Shown here: in pieces, positions 18,253-28,648 of the stretch | Layout: each line of letters begins with the position of its first letter | Numbering within the stretch: the first letter of the stretch is position 1 | Source of the DNA: Georgenia wutianyii | GTDB taxonomy: Bacteria; Actinomycetota; Actinomycetes; Actinomycetales; Actinomycetaceae | Length of the DNA stretch: 64,000 nt | Direction: 5' to 3' | NCBI RefSeq assembly: GCF_006349365.1 | Contig: NZ_CP040899.1 | Span: 2,914,001-2,978,000, forward strand | Made by a program: the position numbers and the translations under genes | The notes under the pieces: generated by a model | What the model was told of the DNA's origin: nothing | What the model saw: the letters and a program-made list of their open reading frames with translations, nothing else | The model's database searches: none

Positions 18253-19655
18253 CAGCCTGCGGGGCGCGTCATCGACATGACGTCGAGCGCCGAGTCGAGC
18301 CGCTCGGGGGTGACCTCTCCGCGCTCGACGTAGCCGAGCTCCTCGACGGCCTCGCGGATGGTCGTGCCGTTCTTCACGGCGTGCTTGGCGATCGCGGCGG
18401 CCGCCTCGTAGCCGATGACGCGGTTGAGCGGCGTGACGATCGAGGGCGAGGACTCCGCGAGGGCGCGGGCCCGCTCGACGTTGGCGGTGATGCCGTCGAC
18501 GGTCCGGGTGGCCAGCGCCTGGCTCGCGTTGGCGAGCAGGGTGATGGACTCGAGGAGGTTGCGGGCGATGACCGGCAGCATGACGTTGAGCTCGAAGGAG
18601 CCGGACGCGCCCGCGAAGGCGATCGTCGCGTCGTTGCCGATGACCTGGGCGCACACCATGAGCGTCGCCTCGGGGATGACCGGGTTGACCTTGCCGGGCA
18701 TGATCGAGGAGCCGGGCTGCAGGTCGGGGATCGCGATCTCGCCGAGCCCGGTGTTGGGGCCCGAGCCCATCCAGCGCAGGTCGTTGCAGATCTTGACGAG
18801 CGAGACGGCCACGGTGCGCAGCGCCCCGGACATCTCGACGGCGCTGTCCTGGGCGCTCTGCGCCTCGAAGTGGTTCTTCGCCTCGGTGACCGGCAGGCCG
18901 GTGTGCTCGGCGATGAGGGAGATGACCCGCGGCGCGAAGCCGAGCGGGGTGTTGATGCCGGTGCCGACGGCGGTGCCGCCGAGCGCGAGCTGGGCCAGGC
19001 GCGGGAGGGCCGCCTCGACGCGGTCGATGCCGAGGCGGATCTGGGCCGCGTAGCCGCCGAACTCCTGGCCGAGGGTGACCGGGGTGGCGTCCATGAGGTG
19101 GGTGCGTCCCGACTTGACGACGTCGGCGAACTCGGCCGCCTTGGCCTCCAGGGACGTCGCGAGCGTGTGCAGCGCCGGGACGAGCTCCTTGACGACGGAC
19201 TCGGTCGCCGCGATGTGGATCGAGGACGGGAAGACGTCGTTGGAGGACTGGGAGGCGTTGACGTGGTCGTTGGGGTGCACGCTGCGCCCGAGGAGCGTGG
19301 CGGCGATGTTCGCCACGACCTCGTTGGTGTTCATGTTCGACGACGTGCCCGAGCCGGTCTGGAAGACGTCGACCGGGAAGTGCTCGTCGTGGTCCCCGGC
19401 GATGACCTGCTCGGCCGCCGCGGCGATGGCCCGGGCGACGTCGTCGTCCAGCACCCCGAGCTCGGCGTTCGCCAGCGCCGCTGCCCGCTTGATCTGCGCG
19501 AGGGCCGCGATGTGGTGACGCGAGAGCCGGGTGCCGGAGATCGCGAAGTTCTCCACCGCCCGCTGCGTCTGGGCGCTGTACAGCGCTCCACGCGGGACCC
19601 GCACCTCCCCCATCGTGTCGTGCTCGATGCGGAAGTCGGCATGGTCAAGCGTCAC
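18252..19655 (-). CDS. fumC: Class II fumarate hydratase
   Basis: A 467-residue TCA-cycle enzyme that hydrates fumarate to L-malate. The signatures are [30 protein letters not shown] and the catalytic loop [11 protein letters not shown]. The GTG at 19655 is chosen because TTGGAG lies at the right distance upstream. It is followed without a gap by the paralogous aspartase and preceded, 33 nt away, by HPr. Fumarate links the two lyases: aspartate to fumarate to malate. Confidence 0.93.
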   Translation of the reverse strand: MTLDHADFRIEHDTMGEVRVPRGALYSAQTQRAVENFAISGTRLSRHHIAALAQIKRAAALANAELGVLDDDVARAIAAAAEQVIAGDHDEHFPVDVFQTGSGTSSNMNTNEVVANIAATLLGRSVHPNDHVNASQSSNDVFPSSIHIAATESVVKELVPALHTLATSLEAKAAEFADVVKSGRTHLMDATPVTLGQEFGGYAAQIRLGIDRVEAALPRLAQLALGGTAVGTGINTPLGFAPRVISLIAEHTGLPVTEAKNHFEAQSAQDSAVEMSGALRTVAVSLVKICNDLRWMGSGPNTGLGEIAIPDLQPGSSIMPGKVNPVIPEATLMVCAQVIGNDATIAFAGASGSFELNVMLPVIARNLLESITLLANASQALATRTVDGITANVERARALAESSPSIVTPLNRVIGYEAAAAIAKHAVKNGTTIREAVEELGYVERGEVTPERLDSALDVMSMTRPAG

Positions 19656-19688
19656 TGCAAGCTCCAAGGTCGGGGGTGGTGGGGAGAC

Positions 19689-19958
19689 TTACTTCTCGTC
19701 GAGGTCCGTGCTCAGCAGGTCGGCGAGGGAGTCGAGGACCTCCTCGGCGCGGTCGCCCTCGGCGGTGAGCGTGACGGAGTCCTGGTACTTGGCCCCGAGG
19801 GTCATGATGCCGAGGATGCTCGTGGCGTCGACCGGGGTCCCGCCCTCCTTGGCGACCTTCACCGGGATGCCGGCCTCGCCGGCGGCCTTGACGAACAGGG
19901 ACGCCGGACGGGCGTGCAGGCCCACCTTCGAGCCGATGGTGACCGTGCGCTCTGCCAT
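19689..19958 (-). CDS. ptsH: HPr family phosphocarrier protein
   Basis: An 89-residue PTS phosphocarrier. The phosphorylatable His15 sits in GLHARPAS, and the regulatory-site region DATSILGIMTLGA has Ser47. It accepts phosphate from enzyme I and passes it to EIIA proteins. No ptsI or EII gene lies nearby. It is 12 nt downstream of guaB3 and 33 nt upstream of fumC, so the genes probably share a transcript. Confidence 0.92.
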   Translation of the reverse strand: MAERTVTIGSKVGLHARPASLFVKAAGEAGIPVKVAKEGGTPVDATSILGIMTLGAKYQDSVTLTAEGDRAEEVLDSLADLLSTDLDEK

Positions 19959-19970
19959 GGGGTGAATCTC

Positions 19971-21104
19971 CTACCGGTTGTTGTTGGGGGTGTACGGGGA
20001 CACGACGACCTCGACGCGCTGGAACTCCTTGAGGTCGGAGTACCCGGTCGTGGCCATCGCGCGGCGCAGCGCGCCGACGAGGTTGACGGTGCCGTCCGGC
20101 TGGTCGCTGGGGCCGTGGAGGATCTGCTCGAGGGAGCCGACCGTCCCGACCCGCACGCGCTCGCCGCGCGGGAGCTGGGGGTGGTGGGCCTCGGAGCCCC
20201 AGTGCCAGCCCCGCCCGGGCGCCTCCTCGGCGCGGGCGAGGGAGGAGCCGAGCATGACGGCGTCGGCGCCGCACGCGATGGCCTTGACGAGGTCGCCGGA
20301 GCGTCCGACACCGCCGTCGGCGATGACGTGGACGTAGCGCCCGCCCGACTCGTCGAGGTAGTCGCGGCGCGCGGCGGCGACGTCGGCGACGGCGGTGGCC
20401 ATCGGGGTGTGGATGCCGAGGGAGGTGCGGGTGGTGTGGGCGGCGCCGCCGCCGAAGCCGACGAGCACGCCGGCCGCACCGGTGCGCATGAGGTGGAGGG
20501 CGGCGGTGTAGGTGCCTGCCCCGCCGACGACGACGGGCACGTCGAGCTCGTAGATGAAGCGCTTGAGGTTGAGCGGCTCGGCGGTCGAGGAGACGTGCTC
20601 GGCCGAGACGGTGGTCCCGCGGATGACGAAGAGGTCGACCCCGGCCTCGACGACGGTGCGCCAGTGCTCCTGGGTGCGCTGCGGGGAGAGCTTGCCGGCC
20701 ACGGTGACGCCGCCGGCGCGGATCTCCTGGAGGCGCTGGGTGATGAGCTCGGGGACGATCGGGCGGGAGTAGATCTCCTGCATCCGGGCGGTGACGTCGC
20801 GTCCGTCGAGCTCGGCGATCTCCTGGAGCAGCGGCTCCGGGTCCTCGTAGCGGGTCCACAGGCCCTCGAGGTCGAGGACGCCGATGCCGCCCAGCTCGCC
20901 GAGCCGGATCGCCGTCGCCGGGCTCATCACGGAGTCCATCGGCGCGGCCAGCACGGGGGTGTCGACGTAGTACGCGTCGATCTGCCAGCCGACGGAGACG
21001 TCCTGGGGGTCGCGCGTGCGCCGCGAGGGCACGACGGCGACGTCGTCGAAGGAGTAGGCCCGCCGCCCTCGCTTGCCGCGGCCGATCTCGATCTCGTTGC
21101 TCAC
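19971..21104 (-). CDS. guaB3: GuaB3 family IMP dehydrogenase-related protein
   Basis: A 377-residue TIM-barrel protein of the IMPDH/GMPR superfamily without CBS domains. At the catalytic loop it reads GGGAAHTTRTSLG, where the true IMPDH at 22.6 kb has GPGSICTTR; the nucleophilic Cys position is His. The phosphate-binding motif VIADGGVGRSGDL is kept. The only Cys is in the strand AIACGADAVMLGSS. Start GTG 21104 gives the conserved N-terminus VSNEIEIGRGK. A role in purine interconversion is expected from the family, but classical IMPDH chemistry is doubtful. Confidence 0.88.
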   Translation of the reverse strand: MSNEIEIGRGKRGRRAYSFDDVAVVPSRRTRDPQDVSVGWQIDAYYVDTPVLAAPMDSVMSPATAIRLGELGGIGVLDLEGLWTRYEDPEPLLQEIAELDGRDVTARMQEIYSRPIVPELITQRLQEIRAGGVTVAGKLSPQRTQEHWRTVVEAGVDLFVIRGTTVSAEHVSSTAEPLNLKRFIYELDVPVVVGGAGTYTAALHLMRTGAAGVLVGFGGGAAHTTRTSLGIHTPMATAVADVAAARRDYLDESGGRYVHVIADGGVGRSGDLVKAIACGADAVMLGSSLARAEEAPGRGWHWGSEAHHPQLPRGERVRVGTVGSLEQILHGPSDQPDGTVNLVGALRRAMATTGYSDLKEFQRVEVVVSPYTPNNNR

Positions 21105-21141
21105 AGGCGTCAGGTTACCCGCCGGTCGGTAGATTGCTCCC

Positions 21142-21552
21142 ATGCCCGACCGTCCTGTCCCCTCCCGGCGTCAGGTGCTCGCCCTGGCCGGAGCCGGCGC
21201 CGCGGCCGTCGCGCTGGCCTCCTGCGCGGAGGAGGCGCAGGCCCCGCCGCCCCAGCCGGGCGAACGGCTGCTGCCCGTCTCGGAGATCCCCGTCGGTGAG
21301 TCGCGCTCCGTGCGGACCGCCGAGGGAGCCGAGCTCGTCCTCACCCGGGTGAGCGAGGACGAGGTCGTCGCGCTCAGCGCGGCGTGCACCCACCAGGGGT
21401 GCGCGGTGCGCCGGGAGACCGAGGACCTCGTGTGCCCCTGCCACGGCTCGCGCTTCGCGCCCGTCGACGGCGCGGTCCTCCAGGGCCCCGCCGACGAGCC
21501 CCTCCCCTCGGTGCCCGTCCGCATCGAGTCCGGCACCGTCGTCGTCGGCTGA
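21142..21552 (+). CDS. Rieske 2Fe-2S lipoprotein with Tat signal
   Basis: A 136-residue protein. A twin-arginine signal (SRRQVLALAG) runs into a lipobox ending LASC28, so it is probably exported folded and lipid-anchored. The Rieske ligands are C82-T-H84 and C98-P-C-H101, with C87 and C100 placed for the stabilising disulfide. It resembles small ubiquinol-cytochrome-c-reductase-type iron-sulfur subunits, but no cytochrome gene is adjacent. The redox partner is unknown. It is transcribed divergently from guaB3 with only 37 nt between the start codons. Confidence 0.88.
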   Translation: MPDRPVPSRRQVLALAGAGAAAVALASCAEEAQAPPPQPGERLLPVSEIPVGESRSVRTAEGAELVLTRVSEDEVVALSAACTHQGCAVRRETEDLVCPCHGSRFAPVDGAVLQGPADEPLPSVPVRIESGTVVVG

Positions 21553-21704
21553 CCCCGCCCGGCCCGCCCACGCGAGCCCTCAGCCCTCACCCGCTCCCGC
21601 CGCCCCCTCCCCCCGGCACCGTCCCGCCGAGCGCTGGACCGTGCACACCCAGCCGCCCCCTCCCCGACCGGCAGATCGGGCGCACCCGGTGCGGCGTCGC
21701 CCTG

Positions 21705-21747
21705 AGGTGTGGAGTTCTGGACCTCTGAGGTCCAGAGCTCCACACCT
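21705..21747. terminator. Bidirectional terminator between convergent genes
   Basis: A 43-nt near-perfect palindrome: 21-nt arms around one central base with a single wobble pair. It lies between the Rieske gene and the convergent exonuclease gene. The rest of 21553-21820 holds no recognisable gene. Confidence 0.65.
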
Positions 21748-21820
21748 GAGGCGCCCCCTCGTTCGAGATCCAGCGCTCGGCGGGGACGGGAGACCCCGGA
21801 GGCGGCCTCGCGTGGGGTGG

Positions 21821-22540
21821 CTAGACCGTGGTTCGGGCGGCGGGCGGGGCTGGGAGCCAGGCGGTGTCCTCGGGGGGCAGCCCCTCGCCCACGCGCCACT
21901 CGTTGAGGCGGACCACCCACTGACGGTGCTGCTCCTGCTGCCACTCGTGGACGTCCGCCAGGGTGCGGGCGCCGAGCTCGGGAAAGGCCGCGAACAGGCG
22001 GTCGAGCACGGCGAGCGTCGCGAGGACGTCGACCTCCGCGGTGTGCAGTCGGTCGTCCGTCTCGACCCCGTAGTGCGCGCAGAGGTCGACGAGCTTGCGC
22101 TTGCCCCGCCGCTCCCTGTCGAGCGAGCGGTCCAGGACGAGCGGGTCGACGACCGGCCCGGGCGCGCGGCCGAGCCGCTCGGCGACCGTCGGCAGCCCCC
22201 AGCGGACGAGCTCGTGCTCGAGGAGGGTGAGGTCGAAGCACGCGTTGTAGGCGACGACGGGGATCCCGGCGTCCATCGCCCAGGCGACCTCGGTGGCGAT
22301 CTCCTCCAGCGCGGTGCGCGGGGCCACGCCCTCCGCGCGGGCGTGGTCGGTCGTCACGCCGTGGATGTCGCTGGCGACCGTGGGGATCTCCACCCCCGGG
22401 TCGAGGAGCCAGGTGCGCTGCCGGGTGCCGCGCGCGTCACGCAGGACGAGCGCCGCGGTGACGATCCGGTCGCGGCGCGGGTCCACGCCGGTGGTCTCGG
22501 TGTCGAACCCGAGGAACGGACCGTTCGCCCAGGTGTCCAT
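21821..22540 (-). CDS. 3'-5' exonuclease, DEDDh / DnaQ family
   Basis: A 239-residue exonuclease. Exo I is FDTETTG with D13 and E15, Exo II lies in VVAYNACFDLTLL, and Exo III is HTAEVDVLAT, giving the Asp-Glu-Asp-His-Asp set for two-metal catalysis. It is too short to be a full Pol III epsilon with a clamp-binding tail. A role in repair or RNA/DNA end trimming is likely, and the substrate is open. GGGAGAGG precedes the ATG. Confidence 0.88.
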   Translation of the reverse strand: MDTWANGPFLGFDTETTGVDPRRDRIVTAALVLRDARGTRQRTWLLDPGVEIPTVASDIHGVTTDHARAEGVAPRTALEEIATEVAWAMDAGIPVVAYNACFDLTLLEHELVRWGLPTVAERLGRAPGPVVDPLVLDRSLDRERRGKRKLVDLCAHYGVETDDRLHTAEVDVLATLAVLDRLFAAFPELGARTLADVHEWQQEQHRQWVVRLNEWRVGEGLPPEDTAWLPAPPAARTTV

Positions 22541-22643
22541 GCCCGCCTCTCCCGCGCGGCGTGTGCGCCGGCGTCGTGGGCACCACTGTGCCGGCGACCA
22601 CCGACACCGCGGCCGCCGCACGCGCGGGAGGAGGGGCACCGGC

Positions 22644-24155
<1,512 letters not shown>

Positions 24156-24189
24156 CTACGTGCGCCCGCGGGCCGGTGGGTGCCGGGGT

Positions 24190-25107
24190 CTACTCGCGGA
24201 CAGCGGCGGTGATCTCCGCCACGGCTGCCTGGGCGGTGCGCACGCGATGGACCTTGCGCAGCCAGATCGCCGGGCTCTGGCTGCCGAGGAGGAAGACCTC
24301 GACGTCCCCGCGCTCGGAGGCGCGGGTGACGATCTCCTCCGTGACGGGTGGGTTCCCGATGACGGCGAGGACCTTCGCCTCCCCGGGCGGGAGCCAGCTG
24401 TCGAGCTCGACGTCCGCGACGTGCTCCGCCCCGACGACGAGCGCGCCGAGGTCGTTCTCCGCCAGCCCGCCGGCGATGACGTGCGCCCGCACCCGGTCCT
24501 CCGGGGCGGCGAGGATGCGCACGGGCGAGGGGCCCGTGACGACGAGCTCGCGGATGGCCTGCATGAGCCCCACGTGCATGACGCCGTGCGGGTCGGTGCC
24601 GGGACGCTCACCCAGGCGCCGTCGGCCCTGGTCGACCATGTCCTCGGCGGGCTGGACGAGGTCGGTCCACACGGCGACGACGCCGGCCTGGCGGGTGGCC
24701 CGCTGGAGCATCCGGTGGACGCGCCGCAGGTCGGGCTCGACGGCGGCGGCCGCGAGGGTGAGCGGGTCGAGCGCGAGGGACCCGTCGTCGACGGTGACGG
24801 CCGGGACCTCGTCGGCGACGGTCTGCCCCTCCGAGCCGCCGGGCTCGGTGGCGATGCGGGCGGCGTCGGCGGGCGCGACCCCGCGCAGGGTGAGCCGGCG
24901 CATGGTCTGGAGCCGGGCGACGTCCTCGGGGGTGTAGCGACGGTGGCTGCCGGCCTGGTGCGCGGAGGGGCCGAGGCCGTAGCGGCGGTCCCAGGTGCGC
25001 AGGGTCGACGCGGCGACGCCCAAGGTACGCGCAACAGCTGCCACGGTCAGCGGTGCCGCCTCGAGCCGGGAGTCGCCGCTCCCCGCACCGGGGGTCGCTC
25101 GCGCCAC
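24190..25107 (-). CDS. MerR-family regulator with B12-binding-like domain
   Basis: A 305-residue protein. The N-terminal winged helix (LTVAAVARTLGVAASTLRTW, then DRRYGLGPSAHQAGSHRRYT) is typical of MerR regulators. The C-terminal ~170 residues resemble the cobalamin-binding sensory fold of CarH/MlrA. The cobalamin His signature (E/DxH) is not evident, so the ligand is doubtful. The GTG at 25107 has an ideal GGAGGAGGA upstream. Its target is unknown; it faces away from whiB. Confidence 0.78.
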   Translation of the reverse strand: MARATPGAGSGDSRLEAAPLTVAAVARTLGVAASTLRTWDRRYGLGPSAHQAGSHRRYTPEDVARLQTMRRLTLRGVAPADAARIATEPGGSEGQTVADEVPAVTVDDGSLALDPLTLAAAAVEPDLRRVHRMLQRATRQAGVVAVWTDLVQPAEDMVDQGRRRLGERPGTDPHGVMHVGLMQAIRELVVTGPSPVRILAAPEDRVRAHVIAGGLAENDLGALVVGAEHVADVELDSWLPPGEAKVLAVIGNPPVTEEIVTRASERGDVEVFLLGSQSPAIWLRKVHRVRTAQAAVAEITAAVRE

Positions 25108-25259
25108 CTGTCCTCCTCCGCCTCGACCTCGATCATCCACCCCGACAGAGATTAGGGCACCTCCGCCCCGGGCGCCGAACGCGCCCACCGCAGCGCGCCG
25201 CCGGTGACGCGCGCACCGGCCGTTCGTGAGTCGGTTCCTGAATCACTTCCGGAAGGGAC

Positions 25260-25289
25260 TTGAACAACCCTTGCATCGGTTGCTAGGTT
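25260..25289 (+). promoter_or_regulatory. Candidate whiB promoter
   Basis: TTGAAC (25260-25265), an 18-nt spacer, then TAGGTT (25284-25289). It lies ~55 nt upstream of the whiB start, in a 236-nt noncoding gap that is less GC-rich than the surroundings. Confidence 0.45.
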
Positions 25290-25343
25290 CAACCCATTCG
25301 CCCAGGCGGCCCCGAGTCGCAACCCGAACGAAGGAGCGCGGAC

Positions 25344-25634
25344 ATGGCAGAGCTCTCGAGGCTCCCCGGCCCGATCATGGATCTGTGGGAGTGGCAGTAC
25401 CAGGGCAAGTGCCGCGAGGCCGACCCCAACCTCTTCTTCCACCCCGAGGGCGAGCGTGGAGGCACCCGCCGTCGGCGCGACGAGGCCGCCAAGGTCGTGT
25501 GCGCACAGTGCCCCGTGATCCAGCAGTGCCGTGAGCACGCCCTCAAGGTGCGCGAGCCCTACGGCGTGTGGGGCGGCCTGTCCGAGGACGAGCGCCTGCA
25601 GATCCTGTCCACCCCGCTGCGTCGGGCCAGCTGA
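25344..25634 (+). CDS. WhiB-family iron-sulfur regulator (WhiB3/WhiD type)
   Basis: A 96-residue Wbl protein. Cys23, Cys53, Cys56 and Cys62 match the 4Fe-4S ligand set (C...CxxC...C). The GVWGG turn follows at 74-78. The N-terminus LPGPIMDLWEWQYQGKCRE and the motif FFHPEGERG match the WhiB3/WhiD subgroup, not WhiB1 or WhiB2. Members bind sigma factor and sense redox or nitric oxide, and they control development or redox balance. It is monocistronic between a promoter and a strong terminator. Confidence 0.92.
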   Translation: MAELSRLPGPIMDLWEWQYQGKCREADPNLFFHPEGERGGTRRRRDEAAKVVCAQCPVIQQCREHALKVREPYGVWGGLSEDERLQILSTPLRRAS

Positions 25635-25661
25635 CTTCCGCGGCGTCGCCGCCGCACGACG

Positions 25662-25700
25662 ACGGGCCCCGGCCCTCCATGACGGAGGACCGGGGCCCGT
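25662..25700. terminator. Bidirectional terminator, whiB / groES
   Basis: A 17-bp stem (25662-25678 with 25684-25700) with one wobble pair and a 5-nt loop, followed by TGTT on the plus strand. It separates convergent whiB and groES. Confidence 0.75.
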
Positions 25701-25725
25701 TGTTCGCGTCCGGACTAGGCGGACG

Positions 25726-26022
25726 TCACTTCTCGACGACGGCGAGGACGTCGCGCGCGGAGAGGATGAGGTACTCCTCGCCGGCGTACTTCACCTCGGT
25801 GCCGCCGTACTTGCTGTAGATGACGACGTCACCCACGGCCACGTCCATGGGGACGCGGTTGCCGCTGTCGTCGACGCGGCCGGGGCCGATGGCGACGACG
25901 GTGCCCTCCTGGGGCTTCTCCTTGGCGGTGTCCGGGATGACGAGGCCAGACGCCGTGGTCTGCTCGGCCTCGAGCGTCTGCACGACGATGCGGTCCTCGA
26001 GGGGCTTGATGGAGACCGACAC
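25726..26022 (-). CDS. groES: GroES co-chaperonin
   Basis: A 98-residue Hsp10. It shows [11 protein letters not shown] at the N-terminus, the mobile loop [20 protein letters not shown] and the C-terminal [15 protein letters not shown]. The GTG at 26022 has GGGGAGG 6 nt upstream. No groEL follows; the next element is the terminator shared with whiB, so groES is monocistronic and its partner must lie elsewhere. Heat-shock control is indicated by the CIRCE operator upstream. Confidence 0.96.
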   Translation of the reverse strand: MSVSIKPLEDRIVVQTLEAEQTTASGLVIPDTAKEKPQEGTVVAIGPGRVDDSGNRVPMDVAVGDVVIYSKYGGTEVKYAGEEYLILSARDVLAVVEK

Positions 26023-26151
26023 TACGGACCTCCCCTTCACATGAGTGGGTACGGAACAAGGTCAGATCGCACCCTCCCCTACCGGGCCGCCGTCGCGGGG
26101 GTCGGCCCTGGGTTCGGGTGCTGGCGCTGCAGCAGTGCCGCAACATGCCCA

Positions 26152-26180
26152 AATCTATGCCCGGGTTAGCACTCGGTCAA
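26152..26180 (-). promoter_or_regulatory. groES promoter
   Basis: On the minus strand, TTGACC (26180-26175), a 17-nt spacer and TAGATT (26157-26152). The -35 hexamer lies within the spacer of the CIRCE element, so bound HrcA would exclude RNA polymerase. Confidence 0.7.
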
Positions 26181-26192
26181 GGCGAGTGCCAA
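26166..26192. promoter_or_regulatory. CIRCE operator (HrcA binding site)
   Basis: TTAGCACTC, 9 nt, GAGTGCCAA: one base away from the consensus TTAGCACTC-N9-GAGTGCTAA. It lies 144 nt upstream of the groES start. Confidence 0.93.
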
Positions 26193-26230
26193 CGTGCTGC
26201 TCCCGTCCGCCGTCCACCTAGGATCGACGG

Positions 26231-27435
26231 GTGGACCCCAGTGCGCTGAGCAAGCTGCTCTCCCCGGAGGGCTGGGCGCTGCTCGGCCAGCTCCCGCCCT
26301 ACGACGAGACGACCGCCCTGCGGCTGGCGAGCGGCCTGCGCGAGCGCGGGGTGGACGCCGAGCTCGTCGCCGCGGCGATGACGCAGTCGCGGCTGCGCGC
26401 CAAGGGCCGGGCCAAGTTCCGGGAGTTCGCCGACGGGGATGCTCTTCACCCAGGCGGGGCTCGAGCAGGCCACCCGGCTCACCGTCGCCGCCCGCCACGC
26501 CGCTCGCTACTCCGGGGCCGGCGCCACCCTCGTAGCCGACCTCGGCTGCGGGATCGGCGGGGACGCGATGGCGATGGGGGCGCTGGGGCTGTCGGTCCTC
26601 GCCGTCGAGCAGGACGAGCTCACCGCGGCGGTGGCCACCGTCAACACCCGTCACTTCCCCGACGTCACGGTCCGGCACGCCGACGCGATGGCCGTCGACC
26701 TGCGCGCCGAGGGCGTCGACGCCGTGTTCGCCGACCCGGCCCGCCGCACCACCGGAGGGCGACGGGTCTTCGACCCCCGGGCCTACACCCCGCCCCTGGA
26801 CCAGCTGCTCGCGCTGCGTGAGCAGGTGCCCGCCCTCGGCCTCAAGGTCGCCCCGGGCATCCCGCACACGATGCTCCCGCCGGAGAGCCACGCCCAGTGG
26901 GTGAGCGTCGACGGCGACGTCGTCGAGGCCGGGCTGTGGTTCGGCGCCCTGGCTCCCGAGGGCCCGGGCCGCAGCGCGCTCGTCCTGCGCGACGGCGGCG
27001 CGCACACCCTGGCCGACGACGCCGTCGCCACCGCGGACGCGCCCGTGCGCACGGGTGAGGTCCGCCCGCTCGACCACTACCTCTACGAGCCCGACGGCGC
27101 GGTCATTCCGCGCCGGGCTCGTCGCCCGGGCCGGCGAGCTCGTCGGCGCCGGGCTGGTCGCGGACTCGATCGCCTACCTCACCGGCCCGCGGCTGGAGGA
27201 CAGCCCGTTCCTCACCGCCTACCGGGTGCTCGACTCCCTCCCGTTCTCGCTCAAGCCACTGCGCACCTACCTGCGCGACCGTCAGGTCGGCACGCTGACG
27301 ATCAAGAAGCGGGGCACCGCGGTGGAGCCCGCCCAGCTGCGCCGCCAGCTCTCGCTCAGCGGTCCCGCCAGCGCGACGATCGTCCTCACGCGCGTCGCGG
27401 GCCGGCAGACGGTCATCGTCGTCGAGCCGGTCTGA
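26231..27435 (+). pseudogene. Class I SAM-dependent methyltransferase (THUMP-like), two +1 frameshifts
   Basis: The protein is readable in three frames. Residues 1-~68 run from the GTG at 26231 to GRAKFREFADG. After one extra G in the run 26435-26438, the second frame gives LFTQAGLEQATRL and the SAM-binding motif VADLGCGIGGDAMAMG, then ADPARRT. After an extra T at 27106-27107, the third frame gives the C-terminal THUMP-like part ending VIVVEPV at 27435. Removing both bases restores one ~400-residue protein. Codon bias stays normal in all three parts, so sequence error is likelier than decay. The substrate is unknown. Confidence 0.75.
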
Positions 27436-27479
27436 GCGCCCTGTCGTCCTCGCCGGGCACTCGACGGCATCATGGGCCC

Positions 27480-28618
27480 ATGGAGATCCCCTTCGCGCCG
27501 TCGGCGCGGTCGACGATCGGCATCGAGTGGGAGCTCGCCCTCGTCGACGCCGACTCCGGGCACCTGCGCCAGGTCGCCCCGACGGTCCTCGAGGGGGTGC
27601 GGCCCGCGGGCGCGGACGCCCACCCCAACGTCCACCCCGAGCTCCTGCTCAACACCATCGAGGTCGTCTCCGGGGTGGCCGCGACCGTGCGCGAGGCGGG
27701 CACGGACCTCGAGCGCACGATCGAGGAGCTGCGCGCGGTGTGCGAACCGCTGCGGGTGGACCTCATGTGCGCCGGCACCCACCCCTTCGCCCAGTACGAC
27801 GACCAGCGGGTGACGAACAAGGAGCGCTACGCCACCCTCATCGAGCGCACCCAGTGGTGGGGCCGCCAGATGGTCATCTACGGCGTCCACGTCCACGTCG
27901 GCGTCGAGCACCAGCGCAAGGTGCTGCCGATCCTGCGCGCGATGCTCTCCTACTTCCCCCACCTGCAGTCGCTGTCGGCCTCCCTCCCCGTTCTGGTCCG
28001 GGCGCGACACCGGCTATGCCTCCAACCGCGCGCTGCTCTTCCAGCAGCTGCCCACCGCCGGGCTGCCCCAGCTCTTCGACCAGTGGCAGGAGCTGGAGGC
28101 CTACACGCGGGACATGCTCCACACCGGCGTCATCGACCACTTCAACGAGGTCCGCTGGGACATCCGCCCGGCCCCGCACCTGGGCACCCTGGAGATGCGG
28201 GTGTTCGACGGCGCCTCGAACCTCACCGAGGTGCTCGCCCTCGCGGCGCTCACCCACTGCCTCGTCGAGCACTTCTCGACGATGCTCGACGAGGGCCGGG
28301 AGCTGCCGCGGATGCCCGCGTGGTACCTCCACGAGAACAAGTGGCGCTCGGCGCGCTACGGCATGGACGCCATCGTCATCCTCGACGCCGCGGGCAACGA
28401 GCAGCTCGTCACCGACTCCCTCGATGAGCTGCTGCGCACGCTCGAGCCGGTCGCCGACCGGCTGGGCTGCCTGGAGGAGCTCGACGGCGTGCGCACGATC
28501 ATCCGCAAGGGGCGCGTCCTACCAGCGCCAGCGCCGGGTTGCCCGCCGCAACGACGGCGACCTCGACGCCGTCGTCGCCTCGCTCGTCGCCGAGATGAGG
28601 GCCGGCCGGCCGCTCTGA
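27480..28618 (+). pseudogene. Carboxylate-amine ligase / glutamate-cysteine ligase (GCS2, YbdK-like), two +1 frameshifts
   Basis: It starts ATG at 27480 with IGIEWELALVD, typical of the GCS2 family, which makes gamma-glutamyl amides. It continues with HPFAQYDDQRVT and GVHVHVGVEHQRKVLP. One extra C at 27982-27984 breaks the SSPFWSGRDTGYASNRALL motif. The second frame carries WDIRPAPHLGTLEMRVFDG, until an extra G in 28509-28512 displaces the C-terminal [11 protein letters not shown]. Correcting both yields ~379 residues, the usual family length. Function would be intact if these are sequence errors. Confidence 0.78.
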
Positions 28619-28648
28619 GCGTGTCCGCCCGCCGGTCCGGCCGGACGG

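Noticed and set aside
19971..21104. Annotating guaB3 as a second IMP dehydrogenase
   Set aside because: It lacks CBS domains and the catalytic Cys; a bona fide guaB is present at 22.6-24.1 kb.
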